Below, piece after piece: positions 25,201 to 37,700 of a DNA stretch of 64,000 nt. The notes beneath the pieces were generated by a model that did not search any database, was not told the origin of the DNA, and was given only the letters and a program-made list of their open reading frames with translations. This DNA comes from Rhynchonema sp. JSB1_4 (lineage: Eukaryota > Nematoda > Chromadorea > Monhysterida > Xyalidae), in assembly GCA_030248065.1 (NCBI GenBank), contig JASAMV010006129.1, forward strand, positions 62,001 to 126,000, given 5' to 3'. Numbering within the stretch: position 1 is the stretch's first letter; each line of letters opens with the position of its first letter. The position numbers and the translations under genes were made by a program.

Positions 25201-28200
25201 CGGCTGGGGGGAGGTAGTCCCCTCATGGTACTCTACCCGCACCGACTTGGTACACTACCCCTACCCGCCCAACTCTGGTAACCTACCCTCCTACCCGCCC
25301 CGCGCTAGCAAACCCATTTTTACCTTCAAAGCCAATTTTTCGGTCAAAAATGCAAAAAATTACGACCGAAAACCCTTAAAAGTGCAAACAACTGCGCGCG
25401 ATGTACTTAGTAAATAAAAATAGGCACCCAAAAAACTTGTATGGCGCACTACTCACCCCAACAATCCCCCACGCCACGCCCAAATGAGCCCCTCCAAAAT
25501 TCCAGGCACACTACCCCCCTACCCGCTCCAGATTTCCCCCCTTTGTACCATACCCGCCCTGCTAAAGTAGCCACGGCACTGGCCACAAGCAAACTGATAA
25601 GTAAAACAAAACTACGTAACCCTTTGAGACATCCCCTACCTAAATTCCACCAATTTCTCAATGGCAGTCGACGTTGGCTGCAACAGAACAGTCAGCTGCT
25701 GCGAATCGGCCGGTTTCGTTTGACTGCACGCCATCCACAAGAACTGGCGTTGCGCGTCAAATGCGTTTTTGGTGAGCGCGCTCTGAATATAAATTTTTCA
25801 AGATTATTTCATAAATCCAATTGTTTTTCTTCAGCAAAGCTGCAAATTCCAACCATTTTCTGCACGTCGCCTCCGATCTTGCCACAGAGACCAAGGAACT
25901 CGGCCAATGGGCCCGACAGAATGTCGTCGTACATTTTCACCATCGCCGGAGGCTCTTGGGCGGCTGTAAATTGTCAAAATGTTATATTTTTGTTTCATGA
26001 AGAAGCAATGCATGTACGAGCAGAAGGGAATGGAAGACTTTTCTTCAACACTTTTAGGTGCACTTTGCCCTCAATACACTTTATATCGAACTATTTTTAG
26101 GTGCAGATTGCATCTATCAATGTAAGAAAGTCGACTAACTTTCAGCCACCGATATTTTCACCGGCGACATGGTCTGTTTAGTCTGACCGGTTTCCTGTTC
26201 ATTACTAATGGTGCGTCGAGCGGCCACACACGCCGTCTGCACCACGCGGATCTGCTGGCCATCCGCAGCCGGTTCGGTGCCGACCGGCACACCCAGCGCC
26301 GGTTCCCGGTCTGCGGCCGGTGGCAGGTCCTTGACCGTGACCGCATAATGATGCACTGTGTTCTGGTGTTCTTGTGGTTGGTGGTGGTGCTGTGCTGCAG
26401 CATTGATGTGATGTGGATGTTTGCCTGGTGGTGCCACAGGGTGGCCACTATGGATCGGTACCGGCACCACCCTGATCGGGTCAGCCGCCGGTGGTCGGGA
26501 CACATCCGGTTGCTGTTGTTTGGCCGCTGGGGACAGCGGTTTCGGCGGTGGTTTGGGTGGAGTGATCGGTGGCGCTTGTGTAGGCGCTGCTACCTGTCCC
26601 TGGCCTTGACCTTCTAGCATGGCTGCAGCAGCGTCAGCACGCCATGACACCGGCTTGGCTGGTGCGGCTGGCGGGGCAGGTGGTGGCTTTTGTGGTCGAT
26701 TTGGTGGACTGATGGGACCGGCGGCTTTCGGTGACACCTGCTGTTGTGGTTGGGCGTTTCCCAATTGTACCGGCACAACGTGTTCACGAGGTGGCGCGAC
26801 AGGTTCAGCAGCAGTGCCATTGGTGACCGGCGCACCGGCGACCTGACGACTTTGTCTCGGATGCGGCACCGGCACACTATCGGACCTGAAGTGACCGGAC
26901 GGCGTGGTCCTGAGCTCCGGCTGACTCGTTCTGATGGTGACCACCTGACTTTGCACTCGTGCGCCGTGCGTTGACATCTGAGCGCCGATATCGCCCACAT
27001 CGACTTTCTTGAGTCCCTCCGACGGACTGTAATAGTTCCATTCGACTTGCTGCGACGAGCCGGGTGTGGGTTGATGGGACTGCTTGGGGCTGGCCAGTTT
27101 GGGACTGATAGGGGGCAGAGCACTGGCAGTCGCCGCACCCATACTTCGTGCCCTCGCGTCGCGTCGAGGCGACACCGGCGGCGGCGTCGGTTCGACCGGC
27201 GTCCTTCGTCGATGCGCCGTGAACGGCGTCACACGGAACTCCGGTATCGAAATGTCGCTGAATCGTTGACCCATCGAGTTGACATCGGCCAGCCAGGAGG
27301 GTGTGGTGGTGGACGACCGTTGACTGATTGGTGCTGATTGATACGATTGAGCAGCGGCAGTGACACTGTGCTCAAGTGATGTCGACATGCCACGATCGGC
27401 AGCGCCGGGACTGTGCTGCTGCACCTGTACGCTGTGCTCCGAGTGATAACTAGTCGACATTCGACTCCCGTCACCGGTCAATGGTGGTGCGAATACGGGT
27501 GCCTGCACGGGACGATATGTCATCGGGTGGTGCGGCCGGGTCGTGCTACTGGTGGTCACTGCTGCAGGAGCAGCGTTGTTGCTGTGACTTGTGGCAGCAC
27601 GTGGCAAAGTGAATGGCTTGGGTGTGATGTGCATCAGCAAGTGATCCGCCGAAGCCGACGGCAATTTGGGTGAATGTTGATCCATGGTGTGTGTGTGTGT
27701 GTGAGGGAGAGAAGTGCCACTTGAATCAATCCGGATTCTCTCTGTGTCCAACTGTCAATATTTGACAGGTCAAATTCAGTGGCTTGTACACTCGTCGATA
27801 TATTGATGTTTGTTTGACGAGTGTGAACGTATTTGTGAAAAAAATACGTCAAGTTGTTTCGGTTGCTGTCTGTCGTGAGGTGTCGTGTCTGCAGACAAAA
27901 AGTCAGAGTGTGTGAGCTGCACGGAAATTACACAATCCGAAAAAATTCACTGCTTTGAGCCTCAAGAAGCACTGAAGTGAAGGAGTCTCGAATTTCTTTC
28001 AATTATATACGCCGCCTTTCAACAACGGACGAGGTGAAGGTACATAGTGCGGCACGGTGCCGGTCAACACGCCACGCGCGCAATGCTGAAGACAGACGCG
28101 CAACCGAATATGTACACAAAAGCGAATGTACAACACAAATGCGACGACAGGTTGTTGTTGCGGTCGGGCATCTATAGACTGCACGATGAACCTTGTAGGT

Positions 28201-29488
28201 AGAGGCGCACAAGGTGTACCCAGCAAATGTCGCTACCGCCGGTGCACTTCACAGCAACATCAGTGGTGGCGTGGCGGCATTCATTCTATACATCGTAGAC
28301 TTGTTAGCGCGTAGTAAAGCCGACAACAACAGCTAACCAACTTGCAAATAAGCGAAATAAACCTCGCTATATAGCAACGCCACACGCTACAACATGGCGT
28401 TCTGATTCCGTCAGTGTAACAACACCAATGCTGTTTTGTAGCAAGCTGTTAGCTGTTGTATAGCCAAAGACTATAATATCCAAGTGATATTGGTACGAAA
28501 AGGAAAGTTAGCACTCGTTAACAGCTGCTCTAACGACGCGAGAATACAAGTTGCAATGCAAATGAGCACCAGAATGAGAAAATACATACGGCTTGTCCAC
28601 GTTCAACCAAACAACCGGCAGTTTGGCCCACTAGTTGGTGGTATGGTAACGTGCTTGAATGCCCATTCTTGGGGAACCATTGTTGCTATGGTGTAGCCCA
28701 CAAGTCACAAAAACGACTCCACAATCGTATGTGCAGCACTTCTGAGCAATGGTTGATGAAAGTTCGTGCACACAGCGAGTCCTGGACAGCCTGGTTGTCT
28801 TTGAACAGCAGTTGTGCTTCGTTACACACCAGCTTCAGAAGGATGAATAGCTATTCAACCTCATGACTAAAGGCTCGAAAATATGAGCACCAACTAACTA
28901 GCGCTTGGTGCACCGCTCTTCACCGAAGAAACTTGCACTGTGTCTTCCTCTGGATGTATTGTATGTTGGTATGTAGTAGTTTTCTTTCCTTCCACATCAG
29001 AATAACAACTGATGTACCGTTCGACGTCTGTGTCCTCGCGTTTTTTCGTTGCGACAAGTTTTCACGCGCTGCCCAGCCACAGTATATGTGCATTGTTTTA
29101 CCACCAATGTTTAGGGTGATTATGGAAGCGCAAGGGAGACTTCAAGTTTGAAAGAATGCCTTCCATTCCGTCATAGCCTAACAACTTGTAAAATGTACAT
29201 GCACGGCTTATTGAGAAGTGAAATTATGCAGCAGGACACACAGTAAATCAAACCAACAGTTAGCTGCAGCCTACTAGGAAAAAAATTGACTTGAAACCAT
29301 CGTTTTACACAAAAAGAGCAAAAGAAAGACCAAAACACACCAGGTCCATTGCCCATTTTCGTCTGCTTCGATCCCATGGCAGCGGCAGGATTGGCCACCG
29401 GGTTCGTATCGAGCAGTCCGGCCGACTCCAACGTCGATACCGCTTTCTCCAATCGTGTCATCAGCTGACCAAACTGAGCGCTGTCCAT
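22264..29488 (-). CDS. CAP1: Adenylyl cyclase-associated protein (cyclase-associated actin regulator)
   Basis: Twelve exons close in phase on the minus strand: 29341-29488, 25854-25963, 25640-25782, 24925-25009, 24767-24852, 24590-24698, 24080-24272, 23596-23798, 23092-23215, 22942-23024, 22558-22701, 22264-22341, giving 501 aa. CAP recycles actin by binding G-actin and cofilin-actin. The N-terminal coil and helical-folded domain show [75 protein letters not shown] and [21 protein letters not shown] poly-Pro run and WH2 region follow ([27 protein letters not shown]). The C-terminal beta-helix carries [38 protein letters not shown] and [12 protein letters not shown]. The first coding exon has an upstream acceptor (TTTACAG), so a 5'UTR exon lies further upstream. 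Intron 1 holds a possible alternative first exon, described separately. Length is close to human CAP1 (475). Confidence 0.93.
22391..22434 (+). repeat. Dispersed ~40-bp intronic repeat, copy in CAP intron 11
   Basis: The sequence AGTGCACCAAATCTCGTCAG, then CCAGTGCCAA, then AGCACCAGATGGCC matches both ends of the dispersed repeat. It lies between CAP exons 22558-22701 and 22264-22341. Confidence 0.55.
25193..25581. mobile_element. hAT-like MITE in CAP intron 3
   Basis: A 389-bp element is flanked by the exact 8-bp repeat GCCACAAG (25185-25192, 25582-25589). The ends are CAGTTATGCGGCT and, reverse-complemented, CAGTGCCGTGGCT. The interior is made of CTACCCGCCC and ACTCTACCCGC words around an AT-rich core with AAAATGCAAAAAATTACGAC. 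The larger element at 43629-44534 is of the same family. Confidence 0.82.
26140..27751 (-). CDS. Proline-rich alternative first coding exon of CAP (candidate long isoform)
   Basis: One uninterrupted frame of 537 codons, rich in Pro, Ser, Gln and His, runs to a stop in GAAAGTTAG. The GTTAGT overlapping that stop is a plausible splice donor (26139 downward). Splicing there leaves one extra base, the same phase as CAP exon 1. Joining to the acceptor at 25963 therefore continues in frame into [13 protein letters not shown]. Features include a histidine-threonine run near the N-terminus, polyproline SH3-type stretches ([26 protein letters not shown]) and conserved-looking patches [20 protein letters not shown] and [14 protein letters not shown]. 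The resulting protein would be about 990 aa. I recall long CAP isoforms in Drosophila capulet, but sequence similarity was not checked. The alternative is a separate nested gene ending at that TAG. The start could be Met at 27751 or at 27685. Confidence 0.6.
27752..29340. other. CAP intron 1 / upstream region, no further gene seen
   Basis: Small ORFs at 27977-28314 lack splice context or domains. The segment probably contains the promoter and 5'UTR of the long CAP form and intron sequence of the short form. Confidence 0.4.
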
Positions 29489-31119
29489 TTCAATGACGGG
29501 CACGTAGTTCGTCGAACGTCGGTCTGTAAACAAACAAACGACGCCTAATTGCGTAACAGTAACTGAGTAAATAAACAAATAACGAGATAAACTGTACGTA
29601 ATAAAATCAGAGCAAACACGACACGACTGATCACAAATCACAGCGGCAAGAATATCCTTCTGTTTCACATTACAACCCAAAGTAGCCAGGTCAGTCAAGC
29701 CAACAGCACATACGCATGTAGGTATGTCGACGCGAGATGAACTCCACCATAATTTCCAAACGGACACAAATGCCAAGCCACGACCTACAGCACCCTGGGA
29801 TGAGTAAGTAACGCTGAGTATGTGTAGGTACACGTTCAACAACACCGGAGAGCAACGCTCTGTCGTTCACTCAGTCTCCCATTCAATGGCAATGTACAGC
29901 CAAAGGCACAGCGTCACGAGGGACGGGGGCAGCAGCAATCGGAGCAACAACTGCAACATTAGTCACTCGCTGGCGTGTCGCTTGTTAGGTTGAAATGTTG
30001 AAATTCGGTGTGAACCACATTTGCGTTCTTGTTTGAGGGCAGTGCGTATTGGTTTCAAAGCTGCCTGCGTAATAATTTAGCTGGCGTACCGGCTATAGGT
30101 ATAGAAACACAAAGCAGACTGGGACAAACGGAGTACCCTTAAGACAGCCTACAGCAGTCAGCGATAGCATCACACCATGCTCAAAAGAACAGAAACCGAC
30201 GTCAAGCCTGCGCGTATATACCATAAGTTCGTGTTCAATACAACAAGCACATTTCAGAACGACACGTGAGTCATTTACTGTACATGCGTGTAGGTGAAGG
30301 TGTGTACATGTGGTGTGGAGCTCAGCGTTCCAAAAGATTCGGATGCAAGCAAGTCCTTTGAAAAACCTCGTTTCGGGCCGAACCAGCTCTCACTAACGCA
30401 ATCTGTTTTTACGAAATGTACAACGCATCTGGATAGGGCCGAAAATCCCAGTTTGTCATTTTTATGTCGCGTGTTTATGGTTGGTTACGTGATCTTTATT
30501 GGTTACTGTTCTTTGCACACCTGTTCCAAATGGCTGCTTGAGAAGCAATGGAATTAGTTTTTTTCTGCTGGTGTTTTTTTTATAAATGCTAATAATTTGG
30601 CTTGCCGATCTATGAAAAAAGTGTGGTTGATTAAACTGAACGCACGATTGCAACATCAACCCGACAACTAAATAAACATTTTTTCAATCGTACTATCGGC
30701 ATATTTTCTTTTTCTTGCACAATTGACCATTTCTCACAAAAACATCACAACAAGTAAAACGAAAACTTTGTAATCTTAGCCGTACCTCGTAATCATGGCA
30801 ATGGCTTACAAACCATCTTAGGCAACATTGTAGTCAGTATTTTGTGGGATTGGGAACAGATATTTCCGCTTTTGTGAAGGTTGTACTCTATACATTCATG
30901 AAAAGAGTATGAATTAGCGTTGAATATCGAAGGAGTATGTAAATCAGATTGCAACAACAATTACACATACGAAACAGTGCTCCCACGGGGATTTTTACAT
31001 AAATTTGGCGGAGAACAACGTTACGTATGCACATAAAATAAGCGGACTTCGCAACAACATCTACACTGAACAGTAAAATTTACCCAGTAGTGTCAAAATA
31101 ATCAGGTGTGTGAAGTCAG
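29489..31119. other. Upstream of CAP exon 1, nothing recognised
   Basis: The CAP first coding exon is preceded by a TTTACAG acceptor, so at least one 5'UTR exon should lie here or further right. Its position cannot be fixed from sequence alone. The open frame continuing to 29845 contains hydrophobic stretches but is probably intron read-through. Confidence 0.4.
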
Positions 31120-31716
31120 TCAGTCCTTGGCAAACGTGACGGACTGATTTTTGTTCTTCGATGTGAACGAACCAAGCCAGCCCTTCTTCTTGGTGGGCGA
31201 ATGTTTGTTTGGCACTTGATCACCGGTTGTGGACTTGGCCGCGCCGACATCGCCGTTCTGCGTGTCCTGCGGTAACGGCGGCGACGGGGTGCTGGCGGCG
31301 GGCGTGTTCTGTCGAACGGTCGTGATGTAGTTGTCGAGATTGTCTTGAAGCAGCGCGCACGCGTTCATCGAATCGGCCAGCATGTGATCGTAGACCTCCG
31401 GTGCGAAGATGCAATGACGCATCGAACGTTCCTGTTGTTGTTCGATTGACCGGTGGTGGAACGCCGATCGCTCCAGATGCAGACCGCGCGGGATTGAGCG
31501 GGCGACCACCGGTGGCTCACTAGCGATTGATTCGAGTGCTTCCTCGAGCTCCTCCATTTCTTTGATCTTATGATGATCATTCACGCTGCGCGCCGTCTCA
31601 GCGTGATGACCGGCGGCACCGTTTGCATGACTGTTGTGTTTGAGATTCTCTTTCGACTCGCCCTCGATATTCGAGTCCGATGACGCGCCTTTCAATTTCT
31701 TCTTGAACCACGACAT
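31120..31716 (-). CDS. Uncharacterised 198-aa hydrophilic protein or terminal exon
   Basis: The ORF begins MSWFKKKLKGASSDSN and is directly preceded on the minus strand by an acceptor-like TCCACAG, so a 5' non-coding exon is likely. Residues about 45-65 form a short acidic helix (IKEMEELEEALESIA). The middle segment LHLERSAFHHRSIEQQQERS is followed by YDHMLADSMNACALLQDNLD. The C-terminus is Lys/Ser-rich (KKKGWLGSFTSKNKNQ). Codon use is GC-rich, like the neighbouring CAP exons. There is no membrane segment and no family that I recognise. It lies on the same strand as CAP and upstream of it, so it may share CAP's promoter region or be a separate gene. Confidence 0.55.
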   Translation of the reverse strand: MSWFKKKLKGASSDSNIEGESKENLKHNSHANGAAGHHAETARSVNDHHKIKEMEELEEALESIASEPPVVARSIPRGLHLERSAFHHRSIEQQQERSMRHCIFAPEVYDHMLADSMNACALLQDNLDNYITTVRQNTPAASTPSPPLPQDTQNGDVGAAKSTTGDQVPNKHSPTKKKGWLGSFTSKNKNQSVTFAKD

Positions 31717-34700
31717 TACTGCAGCTGTGGATCAGACAGACTGATATTGGGACGTTAGATGCGACGAAAATAATTGAGTTTCGGTCAGCAGTCAGGACAA
31801 TGAACACAGGACGCAAGAATAGAGATGTCACAAATGAGCAATGGTGTAATGTTGACGGACGGGTTGACGTTCGAATAAATGTTGTTTATCCTGGCCGTCC
31901 GGCTGTCGTTAGTTAGGACGGAGACTCACGTGTGTGATGAGGATAATAAATAACGCAACAGTGCACGCACAGATGGAAAGATGAATGTCGTCTTTTTTAC
32001 AAGGTCGTACGCACGGAGTTGACTTTGATGTTGTCTATCGTTGCAGGAAGGCAGCACAGCTCATGCGCACGTCGGTAAGAGCAGTGTCAGTGTCGCGTTG
32101 AAAAGCGGATAATTCTCGACGACAACATAAACCGCTTGTGTACAGGCCAATAAAAGTGTTTTTTCGGTGACGGACAGCGAGCCTGGTGTATGATGCCAAC
32201 CGTAGTATGTTATGTTGTAGTTCTGTGAGTCGCACACACACAAGTTGGTTGTTGTTAAGTGCGTATCGCACACGGCGTGAGTATTATGACGGTGAAAGTG
32301 GGCGGGAAATATGTGTATATTGTACAATAATGGTATGTACGAATTAAATGTGTATTATGTACACTTTGGTGACAACCGGCATTGAGTATCAGGCGTGCGA
32401 GTACGGCTAAAATATTTGAAGAAAATTCACTTTCGGTAAAGTTTGCTCATGTGAACTCTGGCAGAAATGACAAATTGAGGTACTCAAACACAAATATGGG
32501 CGCAATTTGCGGAGCGCGTTTTACGCACAAACATACAGTGTACATGTGATATAGTAAAAAACCTAATTCAAAGGACGTGATCAAGATAGCTGGCCATTTC
32601 AGCGGTACATATGCATGTGTCAGCTCAAGATAGATTTTCAGAAAATGTAAAAACAAGAGCATAGTGGCAATGAATAGGGAATGATTGATTGGCTTCGGTG
32701 TTAATGCGCATAAAATAAAATTCGTACAAAACCGGCATTGAGCCAGCCCGCCTTTTAGCAACATCAAATGAAAATACTATTTTCTCGTATGCACATTATG
32801 ATGCACAAACAAAACTGCACTGATTTGCATGTGACTGTATACGAAAACAAACCGCATAAACCACATAAAGACAAGGCAACATCACATGGCTACATGATTG
32901 TGCACATGTTTGTCAAACCAACTGGCTGGTCTGCGGTCTGAATGGACACAAACGTGCGTCATATTTAGTTTTCATTAAGAGCCCTTCAAACCAAAATATT
33001 CTATTAGCTCGGTTATATATGATGATGAGCGCAGCCACCAAATGTGGCAAGAAGAGAGCATGCTTTTTGTGGCGAGATGCATAATCGGATGATTCGGCAT
33101 CATGTGTCAAACCGTGTTGCAATTTCTGATTGGAAATGAGCGTTGGTGAGCACAAGACACGGCAGTCAAAAGGAGCAGGCCCAGATAACAAACAAACGCA
33201 AAATGAATGCTCAGCCAATTTAGGAACACGGTGGACGAAAGGGCAGATCAAAATAACAATGATAGCAGCGAAGCAGAAGCGCAAAACAACGCTTGACCGC
33301 CTTTGGGAAATCAAAACTTACTGGACGGCAATACGCAACCGCACGCTGCGGCGCTGCGCTTTCGCAACAACAACATCAAGCTTCGTTGCATGTTGCTTGA
33401 ATCAAATAGTCGGATGTGGCAGAGAGGCCGCAAAACTCAAATAATTGGCCAGCAGCAGCAGTTGACGAGTACGAATACAGCCATTCGCAGAAAAACTTCG
33501 ACCTTGTTTTCAAGTACGAAAGTCAGATGCGAGCAGGGAGGGCAAGTCATGACGCACGGGGACGTCAGACGCTTGTGATAAACGCGAATCACGCCAGCTG
33601 ATCGAGCGCACGCGAGCCCAACATGCTACATGCGTGTGGGACGCCGCACAAAAAACATACAAGCAGTGATAAACTCTGCAGAGACAGAGGCCAGTAGCAT
33701 CCATAAACATAAATCCACGGCACGGCAACAAGAGCATAGACACCGGGTACACGCACTCAGCGCAGACACATGCTTATAGATGTAGCTAATGCATAAACTA
33801 TGGCGTGCTACGAAAGGCTGCCAATATGTTAGGTACAAAACGTGTGGCCCAGCGCTCAATACTTTGTTCGCCGACCGCTCCAGTCAGTGTGCACATACAA
33901 ATGTCACTGTACCGGTGACATACAGTCACTAATCGCTATAACGATATTCGCTATTTCAACATAGTGATACATTCGATATAGGGATATAGAAAATCCATGT
34001 GGTGGTGTCCTGAAAATCTGTATTACATACTCAAACAATTCGCTACAGTGATATATTCGTTATAGTGACATTTTCCTGTTGTCCCGTTGATATCACTAAA
34101 ACGAATAGCGACTGTACCCATACATGGCAGACGAGGCTGTTGGAACACGCACAGGAACGCACCAAAACACACGGACACTGGGCGGTGTCGGGTGCCATGC
34201 CACCAGCTGTGTTGAGCCACCTTTTGTAGGTATGCACACATGCGTTAGGTGCCAACTTGGTATCAAGAGAGAGCCACGTGGCGCCACTAGAACAAATGAT
34301 GCCAATTTGCGAAACATTTACACACGGGAATTGATGGATAGTTTCAAAGTACCATATGTGTCCAAAAATAAACACACACACTTCCAGGGCAAGCTGGACG
34401 GTCGTTCGAAATAATCTAAATCAACACGCTCACTCAATGTGTTACAGCGGGCAGACAAAGTAACGCTTGACCACACCAGGATGAAATTACAAGTGTATCT
34501 ATTTCAGTGAGTGCGAGTACGCAGGCAACATGGTATGCGCGCAATTTACGTTCTCATGAGCTCTGACACTCATTCAAAACGCAACATACATACATGTAAA
34601 CCAAGCACTACCACAGCACCATAAATTATATTTTGCTGCAGCACCAGCACTAAACAGGATCGTAAATTTTTACATACGACAGCACCAGCGCTGGTAGACG

Positions 34701-37700
34701 AATAATGTGTTGCATGAGGAAAACAAGGAAACAGATGAGGTTGTAGCAACCGAACTCCTGGCAAAAGCGCAAGTATTGAGGCGCGATATTGGAAAAAAAT
34801 AATTACGACCCGAACCGAGGCATTGCAGTGCGGAATGCGTGAAGAACGGAATGGCACGTGCAGCACCGCAAGACTGAATAAGTGCGATAAAAAACGGAGT
34901 GCCACTTCGCTCCGATTCGATGGTTGGTTTTGTTGCGTTCAAAAACGCAACGCACACATGGATCGAGACAGCAAGGCAGTGCCACTGAGGCAATCAAAAA
35001 GGAGCACAGCGCGCTACATCAGTGCGACAATGTGCCAAACCATGGGTGCACGAGTGTTTTCAAAAAATAACCATACGTACACATAACATAACATCTATGG
35101 TGTTTGCGGACTGGTAGAGCGAGAGGCATGGGAACGTGACGGAAGCCCGCTCATTTTTTGAATGCGAAGTATGTAGGTATGTACGTACGTAGGTACCCAA
35201 ACACTCAAACGCCATTAAAATATTAACGGCCGAATAAACGTGCGGGCGTTGTCAGTGCACAAGGTGCTAGAAGGGAGCAGAGTGCTCTGACTGAATAGGT
35301 TCGTTTACTTTAGTGCAGCGGATGAGTGTGAAAAAGTGCTCCTACCACACCTCCGTCTAATATGATGAGACTGGGTGTGGCACACGCTGGTGCGTTGCTG
35401 AAAGGATAAAAAACCCAAGCCTAGTTCACCTGTATAAGAGACTGGCGGTGCCAAGTCGATATATATACCAGCTCTGTACATCAATGTAAAGGTATGATTG
35501 TGACAACAAATAAAATCATGCTTGTAAAAACATGAGTCAGGCTAAAAGCAACAACATACTATTGTAGAGAAAAATGCACATGTACGAATCAACGGCAGCA
35601 GCAGGTGAATGAATAGGTCGGGCCGACAAACACGACGAATAACAACGGAAACATGTGGGAAAAGAAGCAGCAAACATGCATTTCCATGGGCTGACGCATT
35701 GCTGTACCTGTGCAGCTGACGCTCACACGCCGTTAACCAAATGTTTGGACAAACTACAAGTGCATACATGTGCACCATCAAACTATGATTTTCCAGATGT
35801 GAGCATATGTTGCACAACATGTATACACGCTTGTAAACCAGAGAACAAGTTGTTATGCAAATAATACGCAGCGTAAACAACACATTCGCAATGTTTACCT
35901 TTTTGTCCTTTTATGAGTCCAGATGACTGCGAGTGGGCACACCACGGTAGCAATTTACTAGTTTGCCACGAAACTACCTCTGATAAGCAGGAACGTCATG
36001 TCTGTGTGTAAAAGCTACTAAATTTTGACACCACAACGAAGAGCGGCAGTGTCGGAGCGAAAAACCAACGACACCACACCAACAGCGCGTTGCAATAGGT
36101 AGTTCTGCCGCTTGCAAAACTTGTGTGACAGACCAACACACATATGGCAGTAATTACATCACGCGAGCAAACAAATAGTACGTGGCATGGCAGGATAGCA
36201 GACGGAAAAGGCAGGGCCATCTTCTAACCGGTCTGCGAGTTTTTTGTTGCACTAGGCTGAGTGTTCAGCGTGCGTCATAAAAGCAGCAAACAACATAACA
36301 TTTTATTAGCAAGAAAAGCCTTGGTACAGATTGCGTAAGTGCATGTTGGTGCACAGAGCAACACAAAATTAACACACAGCACAAAGCGCATGCGAACGCG
36401 TTAGCGTTCAGTCAGTCAGCACAGCACCCAGAACGTTATCACAACAGCAGAGCTGAACAACAATGTTCAAGATTGCGATTCCTTTCATGACTTCACAAAA
36501 TCAACCAAGACTGAGAGAGAGAAAGCATCCAGTTGGAAAATATGTGAGTGATTGATATCCAGAAGTGGCGTTTTTCATCTCGTGCTGTCCAACGATCTGC
36601 ACAGGCGTTCAGAACTACTGGCGCAACGAAACTGACACGGCGAAGAGCCGGGCGCAAAAAACCGTCTCCGAGATGAAGCCAAGCACAACATGAAATGCAA
36701 TCGTCTACAAAACTGATGTTCAGCGCCAGCATTAGCTCAGCACTGTCATGTGATATACGAGGAGAGAAACTCGAGCTGAAGTGCAAATGAAACCGAACTC
36801 ACTGGTCCATACAAATGCGTATGGAATGCGCCAATTGACTTATGCAGAACAACCCAACGGCTTAATTTGGTGAACAGATGACCACGTTGTGTGAGATAGC
36901 GAGATTGCCAAAAAAGCATGTGCATGCAAATTCTGCGCTTTGACAGGAACTACATAATGTACGGCCAAAGAAACTTCGAAGCAGCAGACAGTCAAAGAAG
37001 TTAAGCCCAGATTAAGTAGATGTCATTGCTGGGGGTCCATAAAGTTGACGGGACAGATTATTAGCGTCGAAAAGTGAAATAAACATAAAACATAGTTTCG
37101 AAACGAGACCAGAATGCGCTTGAAATTGGTTTCGTCTCAGCGAGACAGCGTGTTTTTAGCTGACCCGGGAAAGCAGAAGCGCGACAAATGTGGAGTTGAT
37201 CTTAGCGACCAGTGCCAGCCGCCAGGATAGCCAAAACGTGATATTATACTCAACCGTATGTTTTGCCACCCAGGTTGAATTTGAGCTCAACAGAACACAC
37301 TGAAAGTCAAAGTTATATAGTGAAAGTCGTGACAACAAAAAGAGGCAGTGTAGTTCAAGTCAACTGAACAGAACATCACCAACGCAGACCTGCACCCATC
37401 CTACGATTGCTGTCCTGCCAAGAAAACGGGCCAATGCGTCAGCGTCAGGGGCAAGATGTGTACCGACAAACCAAAGTTGGTGTGCCACTGGTACGTTGTC
37501 GCTAGTTGGCATTCAGCTCACTAAGTAGCTCAAATGACAAGCTGTTTCGGAACGAACAGTTGGCTAGCAGTGTCGCGTTAATGGCACAAAACTATACGCT
37601 GCGCATAACAATTTGCGGTGATGATCATAAGCCTCGTCAGAAAAAAAAAGCTAAGCCAGTTGCTTCAGCAAAACTTTTGGACTATGGAATTATGAGAATG

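Noticed and set aside
26348..27337. Long plus-strand ORFs over the proline-rich exon
   Set aside because: They are low-complexity shadows of the minus-strand proline-rich frame, with Arg/Trp-rich nonsense composition.
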